The notes below the pieces were generated by a model. That model made no database searches and had not been told where the DNA came from. It saw only the letters and a program-made list of their open reading frames with translations. Positions 8,661 through 18,160 of a DNA stretch of 64,000 bases are shown here, piece by piece. The stretch spans positions 3,751,001 through 3,815,000 of the forward strand of contig NZ_CP067395.1 in NCBI RefSeq assembly GCF_017355525.1, written 5' to 3'. Within the stretch, counting starts at the first letter, position 1; each line of letters opens with the position of its first letter. Both the position numbers and the translations under genes were made by a program. Source of the DNA: Lysobacter enzymogenes. Lineage in GTDB: Bacteria; Pseudomonadota; Gammaproteobacteria; Xanthomonadales; Xanthomonadaceae.

Positions 8661-8667
8661 CGCCGCC

Positions 8668-9474
8668 TCAGCCCGCCATCGCCTCGACGATGCGCTGCCG
8701 CGCCAGATCGGCGATGCGGCGGCGGCCGTCGGCCTCGCCGGGGCCGATCGGCGCGAGGAAATGCACTTCGGCCAGCCGCCCGGGCTCGCCGAGCAGGCGC
8801 AGGAAGTTGGCGAAGAAGCTTTCGCGGTCCTGGAACGCGACCACCTGCTGGGCGTCGCCGCGCTCGCCGTAGCGCAGCGCCACCGGCTGCACCGGCACGC
8901 CGGCTTCGACCGCGGCCATGAAGATGCGCGCGTGGAACGGGCCGATCTCGCGGCCGCCGCGGGTGCCGCCTTCGGGGAACACGCCGACCGAACGGCCCGC
9001 GCGCAGGCGCGAGAGCATTTCGTGCAGCACCCCGCCGAGCGATTCGGTGCTGCCGCGCGAATGGAAGATGGTGTGGCCGCGCGCGGCCAGCCAGCCGACC
9101 ACCGGCCAGCCGGCGATTTCGCGCTTGGCGACGAAGCCCATCATGCGCTGGCTGTGCAGGATCTCGATGTCGACCCAGCTGACGTGGTTGGCGACGAACA
9201 AGGTCGCCCCGGCCAGCGGCGTGCCGACCCGGCGCAGGCGGAAGCCGAAGATCCGCATCAACCCGGCCGACCAGGCCCGGATCACGCGGTGTTCCAGGGT
9301 TTCCTCGCCCCAGGGGATGCGGGCGGTGGGCAGGGTGATCAGCAGCAGGACCAGCGGCAGGTGGACGAACACGTGCCACAGCAGCAAGGGCGTACGGATC
9401 AGGTAACGCAGCGCGCGCGCGGCCGACGCGCCGGTGGGCGCGACCGCGCCGGCGTGGGGAGGCGGCGCATTCAT
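8668..9474 (-). CDS. PlsC-type lysophospholipid/1-acylglycerol-3-phosphate acyltransferase
   Basis: Acyltransferase of 268 residues that probably transfers an acyl chain to a lysophospholipid or related acceptor at the inner membrane. The catalytic NHxxxxD motif is present as NHVSWVD (His97, Asp102) and the glycerol-phosphate-binding motif as FPEGGTR; an N-terminal hydrophobic segment (LLLWHVFVHLPLVLLLITL) should anchor it. ATG at 9474 is used; an in-frame GTG lies three codons upstream at 9483. It is first in an operon with the YheT-type hydrolase, 7 bases apart. The 226 bases upstream, up to the MFS gene, hold no further gene that I can see. Confidence 0.87.
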   Translation of the reverse strand: MNAPPPHAGAVAPTGASAARALRYLIRTPLLLWHVFVHLPLVLLLITLPTARIPWGEETLEHRVIRAWSAGLMRIFGFRLRRVGTPLAGATLFVANHVSWVDIEILHSQRMMGFVAKREIAGWPVVGWLAARGHTIFHSRGSTESLGGVLHEMLSRLRAGRSVGVFPEGGTRGGREIGPFHARIFMAAVEAGVPVQPVALRYGERGDAQQVVAFQDRESFFANFLRLLGEPGRLAEVHFLAPIGPGEADGRRRIADLARQRIVEAMAG

Positions 9475-9700
9475 TGCGTGCACGATACCGAAGCGCCGCC
9501 GCAGCGGCCAGGGTCAAATGGCGGAACGCCACGTCCGGCGAGGCCGGACGCGGCGGCGGTGAAATTTTCACCGGATCGGCGCCGGCGCTTCAAACGCCGG
9601 GCGCCGGCTGGCGGGACGAGCGGCAGCGGGGCCTCGCGGCGGCAAGGCCTCCCAGAAGGGCTCCAGCCCGGCGGACCCCGCCTGCGCGGGGCCCGGCGGT

Positions 9701-11014
9701 TCAGTTGGCCTCGACCGCCGGCGCCGCGCCGGCGCCGCTGCGCTCGCGCAGGCCGAGCTTATGCCCGACCTTGGCGAAGAACAGGATGTACAGGTAGCAC
9801 GGCACCATCAGCGCCAGGAACACCGCCTGGAAATCGAAGTGCTGCTTCAGCACCGCGTACAGCTGCGGCACCACCGCGCCGCCGGCGATGCCCATGACCA
9901 TGATCGCCGAGCCGGTTTCGGTGTGGCGGCCGAGGCCGCGGATGCCGAGCGGGAAGATCGCCGGCCACATCATCGCGTTGGCGAAGCCGAGCGCGGCGAC
10001 GAACAGCACCGAGACGTAGCCTTGGGTCGCGAACGCGCCGATGCTCAGCAGCACGCCGAGCACCGCCGACCACGACAGGTAGCGCTCCTGCGAGATGAAG
10101 CGCGGAATCACGATCAGGCCGACGATGTAGCCGGCCAGCATCCCGCCAAGGGTGAACGAGGTGAAGAACTTGGTCTTGTCCAGCGGCAGGCCGAAGCTGT
10201 GGCCGTAGGTGCCGATGGCGTCGCCGGCCATCACTTCCACGCCGACGTAGACGAAGATGCACAGCGCGCCGAGCCACAGGTGCGGATAGCCGAACAGGCT
10301 GCGGCCGTCGTCGCCGCCCGCGGCGCCGCCCTTGTTGACCTCTGCGGCGCGCAGTTCCGGCAGCGGCGAGAACAGCACGCCGACCGCGAGCAGCGCGAGC
10401 ACGCCGGCCATCAGCAGGTACGGGCCGTGGATGTTGGTGGCGAACTCGTTGAGCAGCTGCTGCTTGGTGGCCGGATCGGCGCCCTTGACCTGTTCGGCCA
10501 AGTCGCCCATGCCGTGCAGCACCAGGGTGCCGAGCACGATCGGCGCGAGGATGCCGGCGATCTTGTTGCAGATGCCCATCACCGCGATGCGCCGGGCCGC
10601 GCCCTCGATCGGGCCGAGGATGCTGATGTAGGGATTGACCGCGGTCTGCAGCACCGCCAGGCCGGCGCCGATCACGAACAGACCGCCGAGCGCGCCGGGG
10701 TACCAGCGCTGGGTGGTGAACTCGCCGAACACCGCCGCGCCGATCGCCATCACCATCAGGCCCAGGGCCATGCCGCGCTTCATCCCGGTGAAGCGCAGGA
10801 TCGACGAGGCCGGCAGGGCCAGGAAGAAGTACGACAGATAGAACGCCATCGGCACCAGGAACGCGCCGACTTCGTCGAGCTCGAAGGCGAGCTGGGCGAA
10901 GCCGATCAGCGGGCCGTTGAGCCAGGTGACGAAGCCGAACACGAAGAACAGCGCGCCGACGATCGCGATCGACATGAGATAGCGCGGCGGAGCGCTGGCG
11001 TTTGCAACCGACAT
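9701..11014 (-). CDS. nagP: Sugar MFS permease, probable N-acetylglucosamine transporter
   Basis: Inner-membrane transporter of 437 residues of the FucP/GluP/NagP sugar:proton symporter group. Family features: FVFGFVTWLNGPLIGFAQLAFELDE near the N-terminus, LQTAVNPYISILGP in helix 5, and the second-half stretch YVGVEVMAGDAIG. About 12 hydrophobic segments are visible. The substrate cannot be read directly from the sequence; N-acetylglucosamine is inferred because the gene is divergent from a glucokinase/NagK-type kinase and close to a TonB receptor and a GH20 hexosaminidase, as in the Xanthomonas nag regulon. ATG at 11014 is preceded by GGGAGGGGATGTCTC. The control region contains a perfect palindrome (11263-11278) and a half-matching copy (11092-11107). 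Confidence 0.8.
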   Translation of the reverse strand: MSVANASAPPRYLMSIAIVGALFFVFGFVTWLNGPLIGFAQLAFELDEVGAFLVPMAFYLSYFFLALPASSILRFTGMKRGMALGLMVMAIGAAVFGEFTTQRWYPGALGGLFVIGAGLAVLQTAVNPYISILGPIEGAARRIAVMGICNKIAGILAPIVLGTLVLHGMGDLAEQVKGADPATKQQLLNEFATNIHGPYLLMAGVLALLAVGVLFSPLPELRAAEVNKGGAAGGDDGRSLFGYPHLWLGALCIFVYVGVEVMAGDAIGTYGHSFGLPLDKTKFFTSFTLGGMLAGYIVGLIVIPRFISQERYLSWSAVLGVLLSIGAFATQGYVSVLFVAALGFANAMMWPAIFPLGIRGLGRHTETGSAIMVMGIAGGAVVPQLYAVLKQHFDFQAVFLALMVPCYLYILFFAKVGHKLGLRERSGAGAAPAVEAN

Positions 11015-11091
11015 GAGACATCCCCTCCCAGGGCAGGCGGGAGACGCCCGCCGCGTGCGCCTTGCTCCGGTTGACCGGCACGACAAGCGTT

Positions 11092-11107
11092 GGCCCAACG
11101 TTGTCAC
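11092..11107. promoter_or_regulatory. Second, imperfect copy of the nag-type operator
   Basis: GGCCCAACGTTGTCAC keeps the complete right half and centre (AACGTTGTCA) of the perfect palindrome at 11263-11278 but only part of the left half. It lies 78 bases upstream of the permease start, where a repressor would block transcription. Inferred from sequence match only. Confidence 0.45.
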
Positions 11108-11262
11108 AACTGCCCGCGTCCTGCCAACCGGGACCGCCCGAATCGGCTGAAACCCGCGCCAGAACGTGATCTCCGGCGCGCGTGGCGATGTTGCGCCGCA
11201 TCAAGAAAAGCGCGGCAACCGACACGGTTTGCGCCCGGCGATGACGGTTTTGCGGAGTCTTG

Positions 11263-11278
11263 TTGACAACGTTGTCAA
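11263..11278. promoter_or_regulatory. Perfect 16-bp palindrome, probable LacI-family (NagR-type) operator
   Basis: TTGACAACGTTGTCAA is its own reverse complement, with the central CG typical of LacI-family operators. It is in the divergent region between the permease (start 11014) and the sugar kinase (start 11438). Its location makes it a likely site for the regulator of N-acetylglucosamine uptake; the LacI-type gene at 40871 is a candidate regulator but the pairing is inference. Confidence 0.7.
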
Positions 11279-11437
11279 AGCGGGTGCAGTCTCGGCGCCG
11301 CCAAGGGGAACGCTCAAAGGCAGCCGTGGAGGGCGCATGCAGTGGGACGGGTCGTGGGAAACCGGACAATCGCAGCCGCAGAGCGGGCGCCGCGCGTGGC
11401 GCCTGAACGGGCGCGCCGCGCGGACGCGGGTGCGCGC

Positions 11438-12469
11438 ATGAGTGCGGCGCCGCGGCCGAGCACGGCCGCGCCGGCCGACGCCGGTACCTTCATCGCCGCC
11501 GACGTCGGCGGGACCCACACCCGGGTCGGGCTGGTGCGCCCCGGCCAGGGCGGCGACACCGTCGCCGTGCTCGCCCACCGCAAGTACGTGTGCGCCGACT
11601 ACCCGAGCCTGGCGCCGATCCTGGCCGAATTCATCGCCGGCAACGGCATCGGCGTGGAGCGCGTGGTCATCGCCTGCGCCGGCGTGGTGCTGGAAGACCG
11701 CGTGGTCAATTCCAACCTGCCGTGGCCGATCTCGCTGTCGGAACTGCGCCGCGAGCTGGGCCTGCGCGAAGTGTTGTTCATCAACGATTTCCAGGCCAAC
11801 GCCAACGCCGCCCAGTGCATGGCGCCGGAAGACTCGACCCTGCTGACGCCGGGCGTGCGCGACGCCGCGCCGGGCCCGGTGCTGGTGATCGGCCCCGGCA
11901 CCGGCCTGGGCGCGGCGATCCGCATTCCCAACGGCCGCGGCACCGTGGTGCTGCCGACCGAAGCCGGCCACACCGCGTTCGCGCCGGGCAACGCGCGCGA
12001 AGTCGAGATGCTGCGGCTGGTGCAGCAGCGCGGCCACGACTACGTCAAGACCGAACATTTCGTCTCCGGCCCCGGGCTGGTGAACCTGTACGACTCGCTG
12101 TGCACGCTGTCCGCGGTCGAGCCGGCGCTGCGCGCGCCGGCGGCGATCACCGAGGCCGCGCGCCGCGGCGACGCGATCGCGCGCGAGGCGGTGCTGACCT
12201 TCTGCGCCCTGCTCGGCAGCGTGATCGGCGACCTGGTGGTCATCAGCGGCGCCAAGTCGGTGTTCATCGCCGGCGGCATCCTGCCGCAGCTCAAGGACTT
12301 CGTGCCCGACAGCCGTTTCCACGCGCGCATGCTCGACAAGGGCGTGATGCGCCCGGTGCTCGAGAGCGTGCCGGTGCGGCTCATCGAGAACGAGCGCCTG
12401 GGCGTGATCGGCGCGGCCAGCTGGTACCTGGAACACAGCCGCGACGCCGCGGCCCGCAGCGTCACGTAA
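11438..12469 (+). CDS. Glucokinase-family kinase, probable GlcNAc/glucose kinase (Glk/NagK type)
   Basis: Cytoplasmic ATP-dependent sugar kinase of 343 residues, Glk family: N-terminal phosphate-binding loop FIAADVGGTHTRVGL (18-32), sugar-binding NSNLPWPIS and INDFQANA (catalytic Asp in NDF), GPGTGLGAA, and TEAGHTAFAP. It phosphorylates a hexose entering through the neighbouring permease; glucose or N-acetylglucosamine are both possible, and context favours the latter. ATG at 11438 was chosen; an open frame extends upstream to 11342 without similarity. In Xanthomonas two Glk-like kinases serve the GlcNAc route (NagK-I and NagK-II), so this gene may correspond to one of them. Confidence 0.85.
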   Translation: MSAAPRPSTAAPADAGTFIAADVGGTHTRVGLVRPGQGGDTVAVLAHRKYVCADYPSLAPILAEFIAGNGIGVERVVIACAGVVLEDRVVNSNLPWPISLSELRRELGLREVLFINDFQANANAAQCMAPEDSTLLTPGVRDAAPGPVLVIGPGTGLGAAIRIPNGRGTVVLPTEAGHTAFAPGNAREVEMLRLVQQRGHDYVKTEHFVSGPGLVNLYDSLCTLSAVEPALRAPAAITEAARRGDAIAREAVLTFCALLGSVIGDLVVISGAKSVFIAGGILPQLKDFVPDSRFHARMLDKGVMRPVLESVPVRLIENERLGVIGAASWYLEHSRDAAARSVT

Positions 12470-12738
12470 TCCCGAATTCCGTCGCGCGGCGCGCAGGCGC
12501 CGCGCGGCGCAGGCAGCACACGCACCAGGCGCAAGGCCGAAGGCACGCTCGCGGCCTCGCATCGAAGGCGGCAACACCCAGCGCTCCGCGCTGGCAGCAC
12601 AGGCAGCACCGGGAACACGCAGACGGCCGCAACGCGACCGGGCTGCCGCAGCACCGCACGCACACAAGACAACCGGACTCCGCGACGAACCGGCAACGGA
12701 CGATCGCCGAGCCATCACCGCCCGAGGGAGGAACAGTA

Positions 12739-15351
12739 ATGAAAGCGCGCAAGACCCTTTTGTCCGCCAGTATCGTCATGGCTCTGAGCATGGCCACGGG
12801 CGTAGCGATGGCGCAGGACGCACCGGCCGCCGCGGCCCAGGCCAAGGACCTCGACGCGGTCGTGGTCACCGGCATCCGCGCCAGCCTGGAGAAGTCGCTC
12901 GACACCAAGCGGGCCAACGTGACCGTGTCGGAGGCGATCACCGCCGAGGACATCGGCAAGTTCGCCAACACCAACGTCGCCGAAGCCATGTCGCAGATTC
13001 CCGGCGTGGTCCTGGACCGCCGCTTCGGCCAGGGCGAGCGCGTCAGCATCGACGGCACCGACCCCAGCCTCAACCTCAGCTTCCTCGACGGCCACCCGGT
13101 GGCGCAGTCGATCTGGCTGTACGGCGAGCAGCCCAACCGCGGCTTCGACTACACCCTGCTGGCGCCGGAAATCCTCGGCCGTCTGGAAGTCATCAAGTCC
13201 TCCGAAGCGCGCCTGACCGAAGGCAGCCTCGGCGGCACCGTGCTGATGCACACGCGCAAGCCGCTGGACCTGGACGCCAACTCCATCGCCGGCTCGCTGA
13301 GCTTCAACTACAACGACCAGGGCGGCGACACCCGTCCCAGCGGCTCGGTGATGTACAGCTGGAAGAACGCCGACGCGAACTTCGGCTTCAACATCGCCGC
13401 GCAGCACTACGAAGAGACCGTCGACCGTCAGGGCGTGGAAGTGTTCGGCTACCAGAAGGCCAGCGCCTTCCCGAACCAGACCGGCGCGGCGGCCAACATC
13501 GACGTGCCCAACTTCGTCAACGCCGCCTGGTTCCAGCAGACCCGCGAACGCAACAGCGCGAACCTCAACCTGCAGTTCAAGCCGAGCGACGAGCTGGAGT
13601 TCAACCTCAGCGGCTTGTTCATCCGCGAGAGCTTCGACAACTACAACCAGTCGTTCTACAACTTCCTGACCCAGCGTCCGGGCGCGGTGGACCGTCTGAG
13701 CACCAGCGGCGGCGTCGCCACCGGCGGCCACAGCAACGCCAACCCGGTGTTCTACGACAACAACGTGCGCGCCTCCGAGCCCGAGACCAAGGGCATCGAC
13801 CTGACCGGCAAGTACCAGACCGACACCTGGGGCGTGTCGGGCCAGGTCGGCCACAGCAAGTCGGAGAACACCCTGGAGCAGTGGTTCATCGAACCGGTCT
13901 ACACCGGCGGCTACAGCTTCGACCTCAAGCGCGGCCTGACCTTCGACAACCCGGCGGCGGCCAGCAACCCGGCCAACTGGGCCGGCGACGGCTTCATGGG
14001 CAACTACGGCGTCATCGACACCGAGACCAAGGACACCTACGGCCAGGTCGATTTCAACATCCGCTTCGACAGCGTGCTCAACAACCTCAGCTTCGGCGCG
14101 CGTCGCGGCAAGCACGAGGAAGACTACCGCCAGAACGTCTACGTCGGCCTGCCGGTCGCCGACCTGGTCACCGTCGGCACGATCAACCCGGTCAGCCTGC
14201 GCGACCTCAATCCCGGTTCGGGCCGCCACGTCCAGGTCGGCCGCCAGAACGTGATCGACTACGTCAACCGCTACCGCGGCGCGCTGACTCCGGATCCGGC
14301 CAGCTTCCTCAACAACACCTTCAGCATCGAGCAGACCAACACCGCGGCCTACGTCCAGGCCGACTTCGCCAGCGGCGGCTGGCGCGGCAACGTCGGCGTG
14401 CGCTACGTCGAGTCCAAGACCGACGGCGAGGGCTTCGCCTACGGCGGCACCCCGAGCCTGACCGACCTCGACTCCAAGCGCGTGCGCAGCTCGAAGAAGG
14501 AAGACTTCGTGCTGCCGTCGTTGAACGTGGTCTACGACACCGGCAACGACGTGCTGCTGCGCTTCGGCGCGGCCAAGGTCGTGGCCTGGGCGCCGTACAA
14601 CCAGCTGGTCGGCAACACCTTCCTCAACGACAGCACCTTCACCGGCAGCGGCGGCAGCTCCAACCTCGACGCGTACGAGTCGACCAACTACAGCCTGTCG
14701 GCCGAGTGGTACTTCGCCGAGCAGTCGGTGCTGGCGGCGTCGGTGTTCTACAAGGACATCGACAACTACATCACCAGCGAAGGCCGCATCGAGCGCCAGT
14801 TCAACTCCAACGCGACCACCGCGCCGGCGTTCTACCAGTCGCGCATCGTCGGCACCAACGGCTGCACCACCGACGGCTTCTGCAACTACAGCATCATCCG
14901 TCCGCTCAACGCCGGCAAAGGCAAGGTCAAGGGCTTCACCGTCAGCTACCAGCAGCCGTTCGGCGACACCGGTTTCGGCCTGACCGCGAACTACACCTAC
15001 GCCGACGGCGAAGGCGCCAACGGCACCGACCTGCCGTACCAGTCGCGCGATGCGGTGGCGATCAGCCCGTACTACGAGCGCGGCCCGTTCTCCGCCCGCA
15101 TCAGCTACAACTGGCGCAGCGATTACCTGGCCGGCGGCTACGTGGCCGGCGCGCCGCCGGCGAGCGTGGACGACTACGCCGAGCTCGGCGCGAGCGTGGC
15201 CTGGAACATCGACGACCGCCTGACGGTCGCGCTGGAGGGCATGAACCTGCTCGACTCGGAGTACAAGCAGTACCTCGGCCGCGAAGAACTGGTCGCCCAG
15301 AGCTTCCACACCGGGCGCCGTTTCATGGCGTCGTTCCGCTTCAAGTTCTGA
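12739..15351 (+). CDS. TonB-dependent outer-membrane receptor (probable chito-sugar transporter)
   Basis: Outer-membrane beta-barrel receptor of 870 residues. It has a signal peptide (1-26, cleavage near AMA-Q), a short linker with a possible TonB box (DLDAVVVTGI, about 37-46), a plug domain (VSEAITAEDIGKFANTNVAEAMSQIPGV to EVIKSSEARLTEGSLGGTVLMHTRKP) and a long barrel ending in the C-terminal aromatic signature FMASFRFKF. Such TonB receptors of the Caulobacter/Xanthomonas type import oligosaccharides. Neighbours (GH20 hexosaminidase downstream, kinase and permease upstream) suggest chito-oligosaccharides or N-glycan fragments. ATG at 12739 has GAGGGAGGAAC just upstream. A perfect terminator follows. 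Confidence 0.9.
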   Translation: MKARKTLLSASIVMALSMATGVAMAQDAPAAAAQAKDLDAVVVTGIRASLEKSLDTKRANVTVSEAITAEDIGKFANTNVAEAMSQIPGVVLDRRFGQGERVSIDGTDPSLNLSFLDGHPVAQSIWLYGEQPNRGFDYTLLAPEILGRLEVIKSSEARLTEGSLGGTVLMHTRKPLDLDANSIAGSLSFNYNDQGGDTRPSGSVMYSWKNADANFGFNIAAQHYEETVDRQGVEVFGYQKASAFPNQTGAAANIDVPNFVNAAWFQQTRERNSANLNLQFKPSDELEFNLSGLFIRESFDNYNQSFYNFLTQRPGAVDRLSTSGGVATGGHSNANPVFYDNNVRASEPETKGIDLTGKYQTDTWGVSGQVGHSKSENTLEQWFIEPVYTGGYSFDLKRGLTFDNPAAASNPANWAGDGFMGNYGVIDTETKDTYGQVDFNIRFDSVLNNLSFGARRGKHEEDYRQNVYVGLPVADLVTVGTINPVSLRDLNPGSGRHVQVGRQNVIDYVNRYRGALTPDPASFLNNTFSIEQTNTAAYVQADFASGGWRGNVGVRYVESKTDGEGFAYGGTPSLTDLDSKRVRSSKKEDFVLPSLNVVYDTGNDVLLRFGAAKVVAWAPYNQLVGNTFLNDSTFTGSGGSSNLDAYESTNYSLSAEWYFAEQSVLAASVFYKDIDNYITSEGRIERQFNSNATTAPAFYQSRIVGTNGCTTDGFCNYSIIRPLNAGKGKVKGFTVSYQQPFGDTGFGLTANYTYADGEGANGTDLPYQSRDAVAISPYYERGPFSARISYNWRSDYLAGGYVAGAPPASVDDYAELGASVAWNIDDRLTVALEGMNLLDSEYKQYLGREELVAQSFHTGRRFMASFRFKF

Positions 15352-15382
15352 TCGGCCGGCAAGGCGATCGATCGCTCGACCC

Positions 15383-15420
15383 GACAAGCCCGGCATGCGA
15401 ATGCCGGGCTTGTCTTTTTT
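15383..15420 (+). terminator. Rho-independent terminator after the TonB receptor
   Basis: GACAAGCCCGGCAT pairs perfectly with ATGCCGGGCTTGTC across a GCGA loop (15383-15414) and is followed by TTTTTT. It ends the kinase-receptor transcript, so the hexosaminidase probably has its own promoter or depends on read-through. Confidence 0.93.
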
Positions 15421-15541
15421 CCGCGCCGCCGAGTCCGCCGCGCATGCGGCCGACCGCGCGGACGCACAAACAAACAACCCCCGGCCGCCGCGCCTGCGGC
15501 ATGGTGAGCGGCCGAACGCCCCGCTCCGGAGTCCGTCCACG

Positions 15542-17956
15542 ATGAAGACCCGCCACCGCGTCGCCCCGCCCGTCCGTACCGCTTTCGTCCACGCCGGCTT
15601 GGCCTGCGCGCTGGTCGCCGCGCTGACCGCATGCGAACGCAAGGCCACGGCCGAACCCGTCGCCGCGCCGGCCGCCGTGCAACCCGCCGCGGCGCCGCGC
15701 GTCGCCCATCCCAGCGCGGTCCTGCCGCGCCCGGCCAAGTTCGTGCCGGGCCAGGGCGCGTTCGCGTTCGGCCCGCAGACCGTGGTGACGGTCGCGGCCG
15801 ACCAGCCCGGCGCGCGCCGCGTCGGCGAGTTCTTCGCCCAGCGCGTGCAGGCGCTGCGCGGCTTCGCGCCGAAGCTGCAGGACAACAGCGGCGAGACCAA
15901 GGGCGCGGTCGAGCTGGCGCTGGACCCGAAGCTGCCGATCGGCGAGGAAGCCTACGTGCTCGACATCGGCCGGGACGGCGCCAAGATCAGCGCGCGCAGC
16001 GAGGCCGGCCTGTTCTACGGCGCGGTCAGCCTGTGGCAGCTGGCCACCGCCGACGGCGGCCAGGGCGCCACGGTGATCGCCGCGCAGCGCATCGAAGACG
16101 CGCCGGCCTACCGCTGGCGCGGGCTGATGCTCGATGTCGCGCGCCATTTCCGCAGCGTCGACGAGGTCAAGGCGGTGCTCGACCAGATGGCTTCGCTGAA
16201 GCTCAACACCTTCCACTGGCACCTCACCGACGACCAGGGCTGGCGCGTGGAGATCAAGAAATACCCGCGCCTGGCCGAAGTCGGCGGCTGCCGCGTGCGC
16301 GCCGGCGCCAACGGCCGCGACGCGCGCGGCCAGCCGGTGCCGTACTGCGGTTACTACACCCAGGAACAGATCCGCGACGTGGTCGCCTACGCCGCCGCGC
16401 GCCACATCAACGTGGTGCCGGAAATCGAAATGCCCGGCCATGCCCAGGCCGCGATCGCGGCTTATCCGCAACTCGGCGTCGGCGACGTGCTCAAGCAGGC
16501 GCCGAAGGTGTCGTCGGATTGGGGCGTGCACACCTATCTGTTCAACCCCGAGGATCAGACGTTCGCGGTCCTGACCGACATCCTCGACGAAGTGGTCGCG
16601 CTGTTCCCGTCCAAGTACATCCACATCGGCGGCGACGAGGCGGCCAAGGACCAGTGGCAGGCCTCGCCGCGGGTGCAGGCCAAGATCAAGTCGCTGGGGC
16701 TGAAGGACGAAGCCGCGCTGCAGAGCTGGTTCGTCGGCCGCATCGGCCAGCACTTGGAGAAACACGGCCGCACCCTGGTCGGCTGGGACGAGATCCTGGA
16801 AGGCGGCGCGCTGCCGGCCAGCGCCACGGTGATGTCCTGGCGCGGCGACGCCGGCGCGCTGGAGGCCGCGCGCAAAGGCCATGACGTGATCCTCGCGCCC
16901 GACCGCAAGCTGTACCTGGACTACGCCCAGAGCGAACGCGACGACGAACCCAGCGGCCGCTTCCCGGTCAGCACGCTGCGCGCGTTCTACGATTTCCAGA
17001 TGACCCCGCCCGGCATGGACGCGCAGCAGGCGCAGCGGGTGATCGGCGCGCAGGGCAATCTGTGGGTCGAGCACAAGCGCACCTTCGAACTGGTGCAGCT
17101 GGCGCTGCATCCGCGCCTGGACGCGCTGGCCGAGGTGGTGTGGTCGCCGGCGCAGGGCCGCGACTGGAACGACTTCCAGCGCCGGCTGGTGCCGCAGCTG
17201 GCGCGCTACCAGGCGCTCAAGACCCCGTACAGCGACGCCGCCTACGCGGTCGACGTGCGGGCCGAGCCCGACGCCGCCGGCGCGCGGGTGACGCTGAGCA
17301 GCCAGACCGGCTTCGGCGAAATCCGCTACCGCACCGACGGCGGCGAACCCGACGCGTCCTCGCCGGTGTATACGCAGCCGGTGCAGGCGCCGCTGCCGCT
17401 GGACGTGGTCGCCACGACCTTCTTCGACGGCCACGCGCTGTCGGCGCCGGGCCGCTATCGCGCGCAGACCGCCGCCGACCTCAGCGAGCGCGGCAGCGCC
17501 CGGCTCAAGGCCTGCCGCGAGGGCTACAACCTGCGCCTGGAGGACGACGCGGCGCGCGACGGCAGCCTCGGCGACAACGGTACGCGCGCCGCGCTGACCG
17601 TGAACCTGATCGACCCGTGCTGGATCTACCCCGCCGCGAAGCTCGACGGCGTGGCCACGCTGCGCGCCACGGTCGGGCAGGTGCCGTACAACTTCCAGCT
17701 CTGGCACGACACCGACAAGATCGTGACCCGCAAGGCCGAGCCGGATGCGGCGCTGGAAGTGCGCCTGAACGACTGCAAGAGCGCGCCGATCGCGCGCCTG
17801 GCGCTGAAGCCGGCCCTGGCCAGCGACGGCCTGACCGTGCTGGAGGCGCCGCTGCCGAAGCTGTCGGGCACGCACGATCTGTGCTTCGTGTTCGCCAGCG
17901 GCCGCCACGATCCGCTGTGGGCGCTCGACCGGGTCAGCCTGCGGACCGCGCCCTGA
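15542..17956 (+). CDS. GH20 beta-N-acetylhexosaminidase lipoprotein
   Basis: Secreted glycoside hydrolase of 804 residues that should release terminal N-acetylglucosamine from chito-oligosaccharides or glycans. The N-terminus has a signal with a lipobox (LTAC, Cys near 36), so it is probably tethered to a membrane. Domains: GH20b-type N-terminal domain (about 60-190), TIM barrel from RWRGLMLDVARHF, the catalytic Asp365-Glu366 in HIGGDE, and a C-terminal chitobiase-like Ig region (FGEIRYRTDGGEPDASSPVY) and a further beta domain. It also shows W residues and HWHLTDDQGW of the substrate pocket. ATG at 15542 was chosen for the signal peptide; the open frame extends to 15395. It follows the TonB receptor and completes the uptake block. 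Confidence 0.93.
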   Translation: MKTRHRVAPPVRTAFVHAGLACALVAALTACERKATAEPVAAPAAVQPAAAPRVAHPSAVLPRPAKFVPGQGAFAFGPQTVVTVAADQPGARRVGEFFAQRVQALRGFAPKLQDNSGETKGAVELALDPKLPIGEEAYVLDIGRDGAKISARSEAGLFYGAVSLWQLATADGGQGATVIAAQRIEDAPAYRWRGLMLDVARHFRSVDEVKAVLDQMASLKLNTFHWHLTDDQGWRVEIKKYPRLAEVGGCRVRAGANGRDARGQPVPYCGYYTQEQIRDVVAYAAARHINVVPEIEMPGHAQAAIAAYPQLGVGDVLKQAPKVSSDWGVHTYLFNPEDQTFAVLTDILDEVVALFPSKYIHIGGDEAAKDQWQASPRVQAKIKSLGLKDEAALQSWFVGRIGQHLEKHGRTLVGWDEILEGGALPASATVMSWRGDAGALEAARKGHDVILAPDRKLYLDYAQSERDDEPSGRFPVSTLRAFYDFQMTPPGMDAQQAQRVIGAQGNLWVEHKRTFELVQLALHPRLDALAEVVWSPAQGRDWNDFQRRLVPQLARYQALKTPYSDAAYAVDVRAEPDAAGARVTLSSQTGFGEIRYRTDGGEPDASSPVYTQPVQAPLPLDVVATTFFDGHALSAPGRYRAQTAADLSERGSARLKACREGYNLRLEDDAARDGSLGDNGTRAALTVNLIDPCWIYPAAKLDGVATLRATVGQVPYNFQLWHDTDKIVTRKAEPDAALEVRLNDCKSAPIARLALKPALASDGLTVLEAPLPKLSGTHDLCFVFASGRHDPLWALDRVSLRTAP

Positions 17957-18160
17957 GCGGTACGGCGAGGGGGCGGCCGACCGACGCCCCCCGCCGTCCC
18001 GCAGACCGGCGCCTGGGACGTGTCCGAGGTGGCGTTACTGCATTTACAGCGCATGCGGGCATGCGTTCGGCCGCATTTCGGAAACAAAAATATGTGGCGA
18101 TGTTCATGAATCCGTGCTTTGGGCGGTAGCATGTGCGGCCCAAAGGGGGGACTCACGTAC

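Noticed and set aside
9475..9700. Terminator on the minus strand after the permease
   Set aside because: GC hairpins are present (GACCCCGCC with GGCGGGGTC-like pairing) but no T tract and imperfect pairing, so no firm call was made.
12715..15900. Very long open frame (over 1000 codons) on the minus strand opposite the TonB receptor
   Set aside because: It is a shadow of the receptor and hexosaminidase in a GC-rich genome; its translation is Val/Ala/Arg/Gly-rich without motifs, while the plus strand has full domains.
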